Assembly: GCF_965227505.1 (NCBI RefSeq)
Contig: NZ_OZ245757.1
Span: 2,666,001-2,730,000 of the forward strand
DNA length: 64,000 nucleotides
Direction of reading: 5' to 3'
Source: Pelagibius sp965227505
GTDB taxonomy: Bacteria; Pseudomonadota; Alphaproteobacteria; Kiloniellales; Kiloniellaceae
A program made the translations under genes and the position numbers. The notes under the pieces were generated by a model that did not search any database, was not told the origin of the DNA, and was given only the letters and a program-made list of their open reading frames with translations. This document shows, one piece after another, positions 51,252-61,819 of this stretch (position 1 is the stretch's first letter; each line of letters starts with the position of its first letter).

Positions 51252-52280
51252 ATGGAGACACGCGCCAACTACATCATGGTCGGGCTCTTCGTGCTGCTGC
51301 TCGCCTTCGGCCTGCTGGGCTTTATCCTCTGGCTGGCGAAGTTCCAGTTCGAGCAGGAGTTCGCCCGCTATGACATCGTCTTCGAAAGCGCGGTCACCGG
51401 CGTCCGCGAAGGCAGTGCCGTGCGTTACCAGGGCGTGCGCGTCGGCGAGGTTCTCCGCGTCGATCTGGACGAGGAGCGTCCGACGGCGATCCGCGTGCGC
51501 ATCGAGGTCGAGAAGCGCACCCCCGTGCGCGCCGACAGCAAGGCCACCCTGGAACTGGAGGGCCTGACCGGCGGACGCTACGTCCTGCTGTCCGGCGGCT
51601 CGCCGGATGCACCGCCGCTGGAGCCACCGCCCGGCCGGGACTTCGCGGAGATTCCTCCGGGCGTCTCCTCCTTCGAGGAAGTGCTGGAAGGCGCGCCGGA
51701 GGTTCTGGAAAACGTGAACCTGCTGCTGCGCCGCGCCCAGGCCCTGCTGAGCGACACCAATCTCAGGAACATCGAGCAGCTGATCGCCAACATGAGTGCG
51801 GTGACCGGCGCCATCGCCGACAACAGCGACAACATCGACCAGTTGATCGCGGACGCCGCCCTGACCATGGAGAACCTGCGCGAGGCGACAGGCAGCCTCG
51901 AGGCCATGGCCGGCTCGCTGGAGAGCAACGTCGGTGAGCTGACCGAGCGCGCCGGGACCACGCTGGAGAGCTTTGAGTCCATGGCCGGGTCCATCGACCG
52001 CGAAGTCACCCTGACCAGCGCCGATGCCCGCGACCTTATCGAACGGCTGCAGGTGACCGCGGACAACCTGGCCGGGGCCTCCACCCAGTTGGAGGCCATG
52101 ATCGCGGAGAACCGCGAACCGATCCGCGATTTCGCCAACACCGGCCTCTATGAACTCACCACTCTGCTGACCGAGGCGCGCGACCTCATCGTGGTGCTGA
52201 ACCGCGTCACCACGGAGGTTCAAAGAGACCCGGCCCGTTTCATCTTCGGAGACCAACAGCAAGGCTATGAAGCACAATAG
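51252..52280 (+). CDS. mlaD: MlaD/MCE-family substrate-binding protein
   Basis: The 342-residue protein has one N-terminal membrane anchor (MVGLFVLLLAFGLLGFILWLA, ~9-29) and an MCE domain (~40-120: YDIVFESAVTGVREGSAVRYQGVRVG, ending GGRYVLLSGG). A long helical/coiled region (~130-320) follows, full of heptads (NIEQLIANMSAVTGAIADNSDNI). MCE hexamers bridge the periplasm to carry lipids between membranes. The overall length is longer than E. coli MlaD (183) and similar to PqiB/YebT-like single-MCE members. Its end overlaps the next gene by 14 bases. Confidence 0.93.
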   Translation: METRANYIMVGLFVLLLAFGLLGFILWLAKFQFEQEFARYDIVFESAVTGVREGSAVRYQGVRVGEVLRVDLDEERPTAIRVRIEVEKRTPVRADSKATLELEGLTGGRYVLLSGGSPDAPPLEPPPGRDFAEIPPGVSSFEEVLEGAPEVLENVNLLLRRAQALLSDTNLRNIEQLIANMSAVTGAIADNSDNIDQLIADAALTMENLREATGSLEAMAGSLESNVGELTERAGTTLESFESMAGSIDREVTLTSADARDLIERLQVTADNLAGASTQLEAMIAENREPIRDFANTGLYELTTLLTEARDLIVVLNRVTTEVQRDPARFIFGDQQQGYEAQ

Positions 52281-52989
52281 ATCTGACATCGAAGGGGTAC
52301 GGGCGCCGGCGGGCGAGGCCGCCGGCGACCTGCGCCGTCGCAGCGTTCTGGGCGGCCTTGCGGCGCTGCCGGTGATCGCCCTGGCGCCGGGCTGCAGCCT
52401 CCAGGTTCCGGGCCAGGGGCCGCCGCCGGAACTCTTCCGCCTGTCGCCCAAGAGCACCTTCCGTGAAGACCTGCCGGAGGCACGCTGGCAGCTGATCCTG
52501 GAACCGCCGGTGGCCAATGCGGGGCTCAACACCACGCGCATCGCCCTGCAGCGCACACCCACCTCCATCGAGTACTACGCGCGCTCCGGCTGGGCGGACC
52601 GCGCGCCGCTGATGATCCAAACGCTGATGATCGAGTCCTTCGAGAACACCCGCAAGATCGTCTCGATCGGCCGGGAGTCCGTCGGGCTGCGCGCCGACTT
52701 CGTGTTGAAGAGCGAGCTGCGCGAGTTTCAGGCCGTCTACTACGACAACGGCAATCCGCAGGCCTTGGTGGCCATGAACGTGAAGCTGGTGCAGCTGCCG
52801 CGTCGGTCCATCGTCGCCTCGCGCTCCTTCGAGCACCGCGTCGAATCGGGCGAGGACCAACTGCGCAGCATCATCGAGGCCTTCGACGAGGCGCTCGGCC
52901 GGGTGCTGCGGCAGATGGTGGAGTGGACTCTGATCGAAGGAGATACCGCCATCAGCCGCGGACGCCCGCGCCTCAAACCGGAAAGCTAG
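52267..52989 (+). CDS. PqiC/ABC-transport auxiliary lipoprotein
   Basis: The 240-residue protein has an RRRSVLGGLAALPVIALAPGC segment: a Tat-like arginine pair (RRR) and a lipobox-like APGC, Cys ~43. It should thus be a lipid-anchored protein of the outer membrane. The mature part is the ABC-transport auxiliary (PqiC-like) domain, with SIEYYARSGWADRAPLMIQTLMIESFENT and LKSELREFQAVYY. It overlaps mlaD by 14 bases, so it belongs to the operon and would complete an inner-to-outer membrane path. MlaA and MlaC are not nearby. Confidence 0.88.
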   Translation: MKHNRSDIEGVRAPAGEAAGDLRRRSVLGGLAALPVIALAPGCSLQVPGQGPPPELFRLSPKSTFREDLPEARWQLILEPPVANAGLNTTRIALQRTPTSIEYYARSGWADRAPLMIQTLMIESFENTRKIVSIGRESVGLRADFVLKSELREFQAVYYDNGNPQALVAMNVKLVQLPRRSIVASRSFEHRVESGEDQLRSIIEAFDEALGRVLRQMVEWTLIEGDTAISRGRPRLKPES

Positions 52990-53132
52990 GGCGCCAAACC
53001 GAAGGGTTGAAGTCCGCTCGCTTCCGTCACGCCAAGGCTTAACGCACTTGGTAAACGAAAGCTTGTCATTAGGAAAAAGCAAACCTTTTCCCCGCATACT
53101 GCGCGCTACAGCAGTTAAGGGAATCGCCTCCT

Positions 53133-54557
53133 ATGACGGAACTGAACGATCTGCGCCAGCGCGTGGAAGCGGCCGAACAGCGCTTCGGATTGATCGACGA
53201 ACAGCAGCAGCACTATAGCGACCGGCTGATCGGGCTGATCGAGACCATCGAAGGGCAGCTTGCCACCGCCAGGGCGGAGGTCGAACAGCAGGCCGGCGAG
53301 AACACGCGGATGGCGGCTGAAAACGAGGAGCTGCGCAGCCTGTTGCATACCTTTCTGCTGTCGGTCGAGAAGAAAACCTTCACGGAAACGCTGCAGAACC
53401 TGGAGACGCGGGTCTCCGCCATGGTGGGCGGCAGCGCTCCGGCCGCTGCGCAAGCCGAGCCGATGCCGGCGGCGGCACCGGAGGACATGGTTGCCGAGGA
53501 CGTGGCAGCCGAGGACGTGGCCGCCGACGATGCGCCCGCCGAAGATATGCCCGCTGATGAGTTGGCCGCCGAAACCGTCGAAGACGCCGCCGTGACGGCT
53601 GAAGCGGCGGAGCCGGAGGCTGAAGCGGCTGAAGATGCACCCGCCGCCGAGATCGAAGCGCCCGAACCGAGCGCCGAAGAGGACGAGGCTGCGGCCATGG
53701 ACGCCGGCCAGGCCGAAGCGGCAGACGCCAGTGGCGAGGAATCCCCCGCGCCTGAGGCAAAGGCCCCCGAAGCAGAGAGCCTTGAGGCGGAGACACCTGA
53801 AGCAGAGGCTTCCGAAACCGCATCCCCGGACTCTGACGCCGGTGCCGACGACGCTTTTGACGCCGAGGCCGCCGAGAAGCGTATCGCCGACTTGCTGAGC
53901 GAGGACCGCCCCGAGGCGCCCGAGGCGGAAGAGCCGCCTGCGGTAATGGAGGACCCCGCGAGCGCCGAAGCCGGGTCCGAAACGGCGATCCCCGAGGAAA
54001 CCGCGTCCGAAGAAGAGGGCGCTGCGGCTCCGGAGCTTGAAGCCCCGGCGGCTGACGAGGAGCCGGTTGACGCCGCCTTGGACGCACAGGACGAGGCGGA
54101 AGCGCCCGCGCCTGCCATGGAGGGAGCCGAGGCTGAGGCCGAGTCAGAAGCGGCAGAGGAGCCCGCACCCGCTGCATCAGAGGCTGAGACGCCAGCCGAA
54201 GAGATGGTTGCCGAAGAGATGGCGGCCGAGGACGTGCCCGCAGAAGCGGCTGCCGAAGAGGAAGCCGCCCCTGAGGAAGCCACACCTGAGGAAGCCAAAC
54301 CGGCGCAGGCCGGCGAAACGGGCGAGGCCGACAAGGGCCCGCTCATAGTCGAGGACACCGCCAGCGAAACGCCGACGGTGAAGGAGATCATCCAAAGAGT
54401 CGGCGATCTGGCGCGGGAGCTGGAGCGCGCCGAAGCGCAGCGCAAGGCCAGCCTGGAGGGCGCCGAAGCAGACGAAACCCCCAAGGCGGCCGGCGCCGGG
54501 GAAGCGGACGAGGCGGACAGCGAAGATCACGCCATGGGCGCCGCCGCCACGGGCTGA
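53133..54557 (+). CDS. Highly acidic coiled-coil protein with long disordered linker
   Basis: The 474-residue protein has an N-terminal coiled coil (~1-95: NDLRQRVEAAEQRFGLIDEQQQHYSDRL, then LENTRMAAENEELRSLL-like heptads). A linker of ~300 residues made almost only of Ala, Glu, Asp and Pro follows (e.g. AEDVAAEDVAADDAPAEDMP), and then a shorter C-terminal helix (VKEIIQRVGDLARELERAEAQ). No enzyme motif, signal peptide or membrane segment is seen. Such a helix-linker-helix plan is seen in scaffold proteins. The sequence is not one I recognise. The neighbouring kinase gene (54865) begins after ~300 bases of AT-richer sequence, so it is probably a separate unit. Confidence 0.8.
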   Translation: MTELNDLRQRVEAAEQRFGLIDEQQQHYSDRLIGLIETIEGQLATARAEVEQQAGENTRMAAENEELRSLLHTFLLSVEKKTFTETLQNLETRVSAMVGGSAPAAAQAEPMPAAAPEDMVAEDVAAEDVAADDAPAEDMPADELAAETVEDAAVTAEAAEPEAEAAEDAPAAEIEAPEPSAEEDEAAAMDAGQAEAADASGEESPAPEAKAPEAESLEAETPEAEASETASPDSDAGADDAFDAEAAEKRIADLLSEDRPEAPEAEEPPAVMEDPASAEAGSETAIPEETASEEEGAAAPELEAPAADEEPVDAALDAQDEAEAPAPAMEGAEAEAESEAAEEPAPAASEAETPAEEMVAEEMAAEDVPAEAAAEEEAAPEEATPEEAKPAQAGETGEADKGPLIVEDTASETPTVKEIIQRVGDLARELERAEAQRKASLEGAEADETPKAAGAGEADEADSEDHAMGAAATG

Positions 54558-54864
54558 CCCGGGGCGGGGACGCGGGCGGCCGCGAAGGGGGCGAATCGCG
54601 GGCAAGCCCGTCTTCTGAGCGCCAGCTTTTGGGTCCTGCGCGCGAAGCCGGCCCGCTGCACGGCCAAGCGTACGATCCGACACTTCTCCGGCGATGGTAT
54701 GCAGTCTGCATAATCGGCAGAGCGGTCAGATAAAGTTCCCCAACAAAACGTAAAGAGACCACCGTCACTTTGTGTTTGGCATTCAGACGCGGCTGTGGTG
54801 AAACTTGAAGTGTAGTGATTGCAGACTATCGTTCGTTATTGAAACTATACTTTTGAGAATTTGA
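54558..54864. other. AT-richer intergenic region before the membrane kinase
   Basis: No gene is supported over these 307 bases. The right half (54715-54860) is clearly AT-richer (TATACTTTTGAGAATTTG just before the ATG) and should hold the promoter of the histidine kinase gene. No operator or repeat was recognised. Confidence 0.5.
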
Positions 54865-56847
<1,983 letters not shown>

Positions 56848-56891
56848 TCCGCGAACTGGAACACCCCTCCGCAGCGCAGTAGTCTCGCGCC

Positions 56892-58112
56892 ATGCCTGAT
56901 ATCGCACTCGACCTGGCCTGGGGCGCGGCCGGCCTGCGTGCAGGGCTGCCGTCCAGCGACGTCATCGCCATTGTCGACGTGCTGTCCTTCACCACCGCCG
57001 TCGATGTCGCCGTTGCGCGCGGCGCCCGGGTCCTGCCCTACCGCTACCGCGACGCGACGGCAGGCGCCTTCGCCGCGGCGCAGGGCGCGCTGCTGGCCGG
57101 CGCGCGCAGCACCAAGGGCCCCAGTCTGTCCCCCGCTTCCCTGGCGGCGCTCGATCCGGGGACCGCGCTGGTTCTGCCCTCGCCCAACGGATCGACCCTC
57201 TCCACCCTGGTCGGCGACAAGCCGGCCTTCGCGGCCTGCCTGCGCAACGCCACCGCCGTCGCCGCAGCCCTGCAGACGGCAGCGGAGGACAGCGGCGATG
57301 CAAAGGTCCTGGTGGTCGCCGCCGGCGAACACTGGCCCGACGGCAGCCTGCGCCCGGCCCTGGAAGACCTGCTCGGTGCCGGCGCCCTGCTGGCGCGCCT
57401 CAGAGGGACGCGCAGCGCCGATGCCGCGGCGGCGGTCGCCGGCTACAGGGCTCTGCGCGGGTCCCTGCAGGCGGTGTTGAGCGACTGCCCCTCGGGCCGT
57501 GAGCTGATCGGATCGGGCTTTGGCGAGGATGTCGCCTGGGCGGCAGCGGAGGACAGCAGCCCTGCGGTGCCGCAGTTGCGCGACGGCGCTTACGGCGATA
57601 CGGACCGCAGGCTGCAGGCCACCGCCACGGAAGACGCGCCGCTGCACCTGCGCCCGGGCGGCGCGCAGGACGACGCCGCCTGTGGCCGCATCGTCGGCGC
57701 GGCTGCGGCGACCAGTGCCTATGCGCCGCGGGCGCCCCACGCGGCCCCGCTGCTGGGGGACCGTTCACCCCTGGCGCAGGAGGACCGCCAGCGCATCGTC
57801 GCCGAGCGGGCGGGCCGCCCGGTCGGCTTCGTCGAGTTTCGCGAGAACGGACCCAAGGCCGGCGGCAAGGCATCCGGCGGTCATGTGAAGTACCTCTTCG
57901 TCGAGCCCGCCGAACAGGGCCGCGGGGCCGGCGCCGCGCTGCTGCGCCGCGCCGAAGAAGCCCTTGGCGGTGCGGTGAGCCTGACCGTGCTCTCGGTCAA
58001 CGACCGCGGGCTGCGCTGGTACATGAAGCGCGGCTATCGCGTTACGGAGGGCCGACTGGAAGCGGACTGGGAAGGCGGTCCGGCCGTCTGGCTTACCCTG
58101 GAAAAGCCCTGA
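56892..58112 (+). CDS. ComB-type phosphosulfolactate phosphatase fused to a GNAT acetyltransferase
   Basis: The 406-residue protein has two parts. Residues ~1-235 resemble ComB, 2-phosphosulfolactate phosphatase: IVDVLSFTTAVDVAVARGA near 27-45, LVLPSPNGSTLSTL near 94, and VLVVAAGEHWPDGSLRPALEDLL near 138-160. Residues ~255-406 are a GNAT acetyltransferase with the acetyl-CoA loop VEPAEQGRGAGAALLRRAEE near 338-358 and the YMKRGYRVTEGRLE tail. ComB works in coenzyme M/sulfolactate metabolism in archaea. In bacteria its role is unclear, and ComA or ComC genes are not nearby. The frame is open throughout, with no stop at the junction. Confidence 0.85.
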   Translation: MPDIALDLAWGAAGLRAGLPSSDVIAIVDVLSFTTAVDVAVARGARVLPYRYRDATAGAFAAAQGALLAGARSTKGPSLSPASLAALDPGTALVLPSPNGSTLSTLVGDKPAFAACLRNATAVAAALQTAAEDSGDAKVLVVAAGEHWPDGSLRPALEDLLGAGALLARLRGTRSADAAAAVAGYRALRGSLQAVLSDCPSGRELIGSGFGEDVAWAAAEDSSPAVPQLRDGAYGDTDRRLQATATEDAPLHLRPGGAQDDAACGRIVGAAAATSAYAPRAPHAAPLLGDRSPLAQEDRQRIVAERAGRPVGFVEFRENGPKAGGKASGGHVKYLFVEPAEQGRGAGAALLRRAEEALGGAVSLTVLSVNDRGLRWYMKRGYRVTEGRLEADWEGGPAVWLTLEKP

Positions 58113-58146
58113 GGGGCCGCCCCGGGGCGCAACCCTGCCGCGACGG

Positions 58147-58476
58147 TCAGGGTACGAACCAGAGTTCGATTTCTTCGGTGTCTTCTTCGAAGCGGGCGGC
58201 GTGCAGTTGGCCCGCGGGCACATGGTACCACTGGCCAGCGGGCACCCGCGTTTCCTCGCCGTCCACGATCAGGATCAGCGTGCCCAGGGTGACCAGGCCG
58301 TGGTTGTCGGTATCGTGCCGGTGGGGTTCGATCTGCGTTCCGGCGGGATAGGAGGCGAAGTAGACGTCGCAGCCCGTCCCGTTCAGGCGAAAGGCGTCGA
58401 AGCGCCCGCTGAAGGGCTCCAGGCGCTTGATGGCCTCCGGAAAGCGGGCGGGGCGAAAGGTCGGGTCGGCGGTCAA
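58147..58476 (-). CDS. Cupin-domain protein
   Basis: The 109-residue single cupin barrel has its metal ligands in GTQIEPHRHDTDNHGLVTLG (two His and the Glu) and a second motif near AGQWYHVPAGQLHAARF. It starts at TTG 58476 after GGAGATCTC, because no ATG fits. A longer frame upstream has no ribosome-binding site. Small cupins of this kind bind a metal and either bind or oxidise small molecules. Substrate unknown. It is convergent with the ComB-GNAT gene. Confidence 0.8.
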   Translation of the reverse strand: MTADPTFRPARFPEAIKRLEPFSGRFDAFRLNGTGCDVYFASYPAGTQIEPHRHDTDNHGLVTLGTLILIVDGEETRVPAGQWYHVPAGQLHAARFEEDTEEIELWFVP

Positions 58477-58651
58477 AACGAGATCTCCGAAAATCTGAGC
58501 GCCGGCGCCGGCACGGTCAGGGCGACTTTGGGCACTTCTTCTCCGCAAGGAAAGAGGCAAAAGCCGCAAAGTCTCATTCAGCTATCGCAATGAAAGACGT
58601 CGACTGTGCGGGACGCAAAGGCGCCGCCGCAAGGTCGGAGCATGCCGGCGC

Positions 58652-59719
58652 TCAACTGCGCCAGTGCAGGGTCCGGGCCTTGATGGGGTTCTCGAAAGGC
58701 CGGCCCTCCCGCGCGGCGTTCAGCCACTCGCGCTTCAGGCGGTAGTACCACTTGGCCTGGGTGTCGGCATCGTCGATGAGCATCAGGTTAGGGCCGTGGG
58801 CGAGGCCTTCCTGCTGCTTGATGACGACGTCCTTGTCCTGGGCAAGGAAGCTGTGCGCCAGACGGCGGGCCAGCGGTTTCAGCGGCCCCGTCCAGGGAAG
58901 GGTCCAGTACAGCGCCTGATGCACCTCCGTCTCCGTCTCGCTGAGCGGGGTGATCGCCGTCAGCCCGGCGGCGGAGTGCTTGTCGCCTTCGATCAGTTCG
59001 ATGCGCAGCCCCGGCAGGGCATAGGTGATCTCCGTGGTGACGCCGTTGCCGAGGAAGACACGGTAAGCCCGGTTCTGCGGTGGCAGGGCATGGCGCTTCA
59101 TGCGCCAGCCGAGCGGCGCCGGCTCGAAATGCTTTTCCTTCTGACGCAGCGTGGTGGCGTTCTTTTTCCACCACCAGGAGGTATGGACGAAGGCGGCATG
59201 GGTGGGGTCCATGAGGCCGAAGGCCGCCTGGTCGCAGTCGCAGGGGAAGACCTGGGAAATGGAGACCTGGGGGGCCGCGGTTCCAATGCCCGGCAGTTCG
59301 GGCACCGGCGGCAGTCCGTCGGTGGCGGCGGACGGCAGGCGGGCCGACTTTTCCGGCATGTAGACCCAGATGTTGCCCTGCACCTCGCGACAGGGATAGG
59401 CGCCGCAGCGGATCTTCCCCACCTCCATCGGCTGGTCCGCCGTCAAGGAGGGGATGGCGGTGCAGCGGCCGTCGGCGCCGAACCGCCAGCCGTGGTAGCA
59501 GCACTCCACCTCCCGCCCGTCGAAGCGGCCGTAGGAAAGGGGAATGCCGCGGTGCGGGCAGATGTCGCGCAATGCAAAGACCCGGCCGTCCTGGCCGCGG
59601 CAAAGCAGCAGGGGCTCATCCAGAAGACGGACCTTGCGCATCTTTCCGCGCCGCAGTTTCGCGGCCGGCAAAACCAGATACCAGAAGTTGTGCAGTAGCA
59701 GCGGCGCGCTTGCCAGCAT
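58652..59719 (-). CDS. Rieske oxygenase, alpha subunit type
   Basis: The 355-residue protein has the N-terminal Rieske [2Fe-2S] domain: CPHRGIPLSYGRFDGREVECCYHGWRFG, with C and H ligands at ~54, 56, 74 and 77. A C-terminal catalytic domain binds the mononuclear iron at ~165-345 (DPTHAAFVHTSWWW). This is the aromatic-ring-hydroxylating dioxygenase/oxygenase fold seen in, for example, vanillate demethylase. No reductase, ferredoxin or beta-subunit gene is adjacent and the substrate is unknown. ATG 59719 is the family start; longer frames are not conserved. Divergent from the DUF1232 gene. Confidence 0.88.
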   Translation of the reverse strand: MLASAPLLLHNFWYLVLPAAKLRRGKMRKVRLLDEPLLLCRGQDGRVFALRDICPHRGIPLSYGRFDGREVECCYHGWRFGADGRCTAIPSLTADQPMEVGKIRCGAYPCREVQGNIWVYMPEKSARLPSAATDGLPPVPELPGIGTAAPQVSISQVFPCDCDQAAFGLMDPTHAAFVHTSWWWKKNATTLRQKEKHFEPAPLGWRMKRHALPPQNRAYRVFLGNGVTTEITYALPGLRIELIEGDKHSAAGLTAITPLSETETEVHQALYWTLPWTGPLKPLARRLAHSFLAQDKDVVIKQQEGLAHGPNLMLIDDADTQAKWYYRLKREWLNAAREGRPFENPIKARTLHWRS

Positions 59720-59870
59720 GGTGTCCCGTTCCTCCAACGCCGTCGAAAATACAGCGGCGGCGGGCCCCGGGAAAGACCGCCGACATGCCCGCGGGAGGCC
59801 TCTGCGCGGGCGCGGTCCGGCGGGCAGCGCCGCCATTGCACCCGGCGGGGCAACGGCCCATATTTGGGCC

Positions 59871-60341
59871 ATGAGCGATCCCGCAGCAGTGCCCGGGCCG
59901 GGCAGAGTCCCGGAAACGGGCCAAATTGCTGGCCCAAGTACTGGCCCAGGTAGCGGAAAAGCCCTGGTGCCCTATGACGCGGCGCGGCATCGCCGCGACG
60001 ATGCGGCGGTCCGGCGCGGCTTCTGGACCAAGGCGCGCCGGGTCTTCGGCAAGGTCCCCTTCCTGGATGAAGCGACGGCGGCCTACTACTGCGCCACCGA
60101 TCCGGCGACGCCGCTCAGGGTCAAGGCGCTGCTGATGGCAGCCCTGGCCTATTTCATCCTGCCCAGCGACATGATCCCCGACTTTATCGCCGGGCTCGGC
60201 TTCACCGACGACGCCACCGTGCTCTTCACCACCATCAGCCTGGTTTCCGGCCATGTGAAGGGCCGCCACCGTCACCGCGCCCGCAAGGCGCTGGTGCGGC
60301 TTGGCTTCAAGGACGGCGACCTCAAGGAAAGCGCGCTCTAG
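59871..60341 (+). CDS. DUF1232 (YkvA-like) membrane protein
   Basis: The 156-residue protein has a flexible N-terminus (residues 1-50) and the DUF1232 domain: PATPLRVKALLMAALAYFILPSDMIPDFIAGLGFTDDATV near 80-122. The LPSDxIPDFI motif is diagnostic. Function unknown; members are commonly small membrane proteins. The start (ATG 59871) is chosen because it begins the flexible N-terminus and lacks a longer ribosome-binding alternative. It is followed after 3 bases by the DUF3429 gene. Confidence 0.85.
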   Translation: MSDPAAVPGPGRVPETGQIAGPSTGPGSGKALVPYDAARHRRDDAAVRRGFWTKARRVFGKVPFLDEATAAYYCATDPATPLRVKALLMAALAYFILPSDMIPDFIAGLGFTDDATVLFTTISLVSGHVKGRHRHRARKALVRLGFKDGDLKESAL

Positions 60342-60344
60342 CGG

Positions 60345-60839
60345 ATGTCCGGCAAGGGGGCTCTGGGCAACGCAATGGGGGGCAAGGCGGCATTGGCGGC
60401 GGTGCCGCGGCCGGCCCTGGTGCTGGGTTTCGCCGGGCTGATCCCCTTTCTGGCATCCACCCTGGGGGTCTGGATCGCCGGCTATCCGCAAAGCCTGGCG
60501 GCCCTCGACATCCAGCTTGCCTATGGCGCCGTGATCCTCTCCTTCATGGGCGCGGTCCACTGGGGCCTTGCCATGGCCGGCGGCCCGAAAGCCATGAGCT
60601 TCCACCGCCTCGGCTGGTCCGTGGCGCCGGCTTTGGCCGGCTGGCTGGCGCTGCTGCTGAACCCGATCTACGGCCTGCTGCTGATGGTGGCGGGCTTCGC
60701 CGGGGTCTATTTCGGCGACCTGCGCAGCATCGCCGCCGGCAACGCGCCCGCCTGGTACAAGGCACTGCGCAAACCGCTCACCATCATTGTCATCGCCTCT
60801 CTCGCCAGTTCCTACGGCGCGCTGGTGGTGAGACTCTAG
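60345..60839 (+). CDS. DUF3429 membrane protein
   Basis: The 164-residue protein has four to five hydrophobic segments and the DUF3429 pattern: GLIPFLASTLGVWIAG, then GAVILSFMGAVHWGLAM, then GDLRSIAAGNAPAWYKALRKPLT. Function unknown. The 3-base gap to the DUF1232 gene shows that both are made from one message. The stop overlaps the end of the convergent EamA transporter by 4 bases. Confidence 0.88.
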   Translation: MSGKGALGNAMGGKAALAAVPRPALVLGFAGLIPFLASTLGVWIAGYPQSLAALDIQLAYGAVILSFMGAVHWGLAMAGGPKAMSFHRLGWSVAPALAGWLALLLNPIYGLLLMVAGFAGVYFGDLRSIAAGNAPAWYKALRKPLTIIVIASLASSYGALVVRL

Positions 60840-61795
60840 GCCGGCGGCGCGGCAGACCGTGCCTCCGCCGGCCGCTGCGCGGCCTCTCTGCGGGCGATGT
60901 AGAAGGTCGAGCCGACGATGATGACCGCACCGGCCACGGTCCAGTGATCCGGGATCTCGGCAAAGACCAGGAAGCCGATGAGGCCGGCCAGGATCAGCTT
61001 CAGATAGTCGAAAGGCGCAACGAAACTGGCCTCGCCGCTGCGGTAGGCGCGGATGATCATCGCCTGCGAGGCGATGCCCAACAGCCCGACCGCCGCCAGC
61101 AGCCCCCACTGTGACAGGCTGGGCGCCTGCCAGGCCGCCAGCGCCGGCGCCGCCGTCATCACGATGGAGGCAATGCAGAAATAGGCCAGCATGGTCACAT
61201 GGCTTTCGCCCGGCGGCAGCCTTTTCACCAGCGTCACCGCCAGGGCGATGCCGAAGACCGAAGCCAGGGCGATCAGCGCCGCCGGATCGAAGGCCGCCGC
61301 GCCGGGCCGCACCATCACCAGCACGCCGAGAAACCCGATGGCGGTGGCCAGCCAGCGCCGCCAGCGCACGGTTTCTTTCAGAATCAGCACCGCAAGCAGG
61401 ATGACGAACAGCGGCTGGGTGAAGGTCAACGCCGTAAACTCCGCCAGGGGCAGCTGACCGACGGCGTAGAAACCGCAGACCATGGCCAGCGATCCGCTGA
61501 CCGCGCGGACGGCATGCAGGCCCGGCACCGTGCTGCGCAGGGCAGCGAAACCGGCGCGATAGAAAAACGGCGCCAGGACGAGCGAAGAGAAGACCGCGCG
61601 GGCAAAGGCGATCTGAAAGGTGTCCAGCCCCTCGGCGCTCAGGCTTTTCACGAAGGCCGAGTTGACCGTGAAGCCCAGGCTGGCGCCGATCATCCAGAGG
61701 GCGCCGCGATGATTCGGCGACAGCCGCAGCCAGGCTGCGGCCACCGCATTGCGCAGACCGCCATCCGGCCCGCGGCCCGCAGCCGGTTCCGTCAC
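60836..61795 (-). CDS. EamA/DMT-family transporter
   Basis: The 319-residue membrane protein has ten hydrophobic segments and two EamA halves (GALWMIGASLGFTVNSAFVK and FGIALAVTLVKRLPPGESHV). This drug/metabolite transporter superfamily moves amino acids, nucleosides and drugs, and the direction and substrate are open. ATG 61795 gives an unusual Pro/Gly-rich start before the first segment. It follows a second, similar transporter gene on the same strand (61820), 24 bases downstream of that one. Confidence 0.9.
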   Translation of the reverse strand: MTEPAAGRGPDGGLRNAVAAAWLRLSPNHRGALWMIGASLGFTVNSAFVKSLSAEGLDTFQIAFARAVFSSLVLAPFFYRAGFAALRSTVPGLHAVRAVSGSLAMVCGFYAVGQLPLAEFTALTFTQPLFVILLAVLILKETVRWRRWLATAIGFLGVLVMVRPGAAAFDPAALIALASVFGIALAVTLVKRLPPGESHVTMLAYFCIASIVMTAAPALAAWQAPSLSQWGLLAAVGLLGIASQAMIIRAYRSGEASFVAPFDYLKLILAGLIGFLVFAEIPDHWTVAGAVIIVGSTFYIARREAAQRPAEARSAAPPA

Positions 61796-61819
61796 GCCGG
61801 TTCCGTCACGTCGGGTCCG

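Noticed and set aside
53133..54557. The acidic coiled-coil protein as PopZ
   Set aside because: The helix-acid linker-helix plan is similar, but the C-terminal PopZ oligomerisation motif (with Pro-Leu-containing helix pairs) is absent and the length is more than double.
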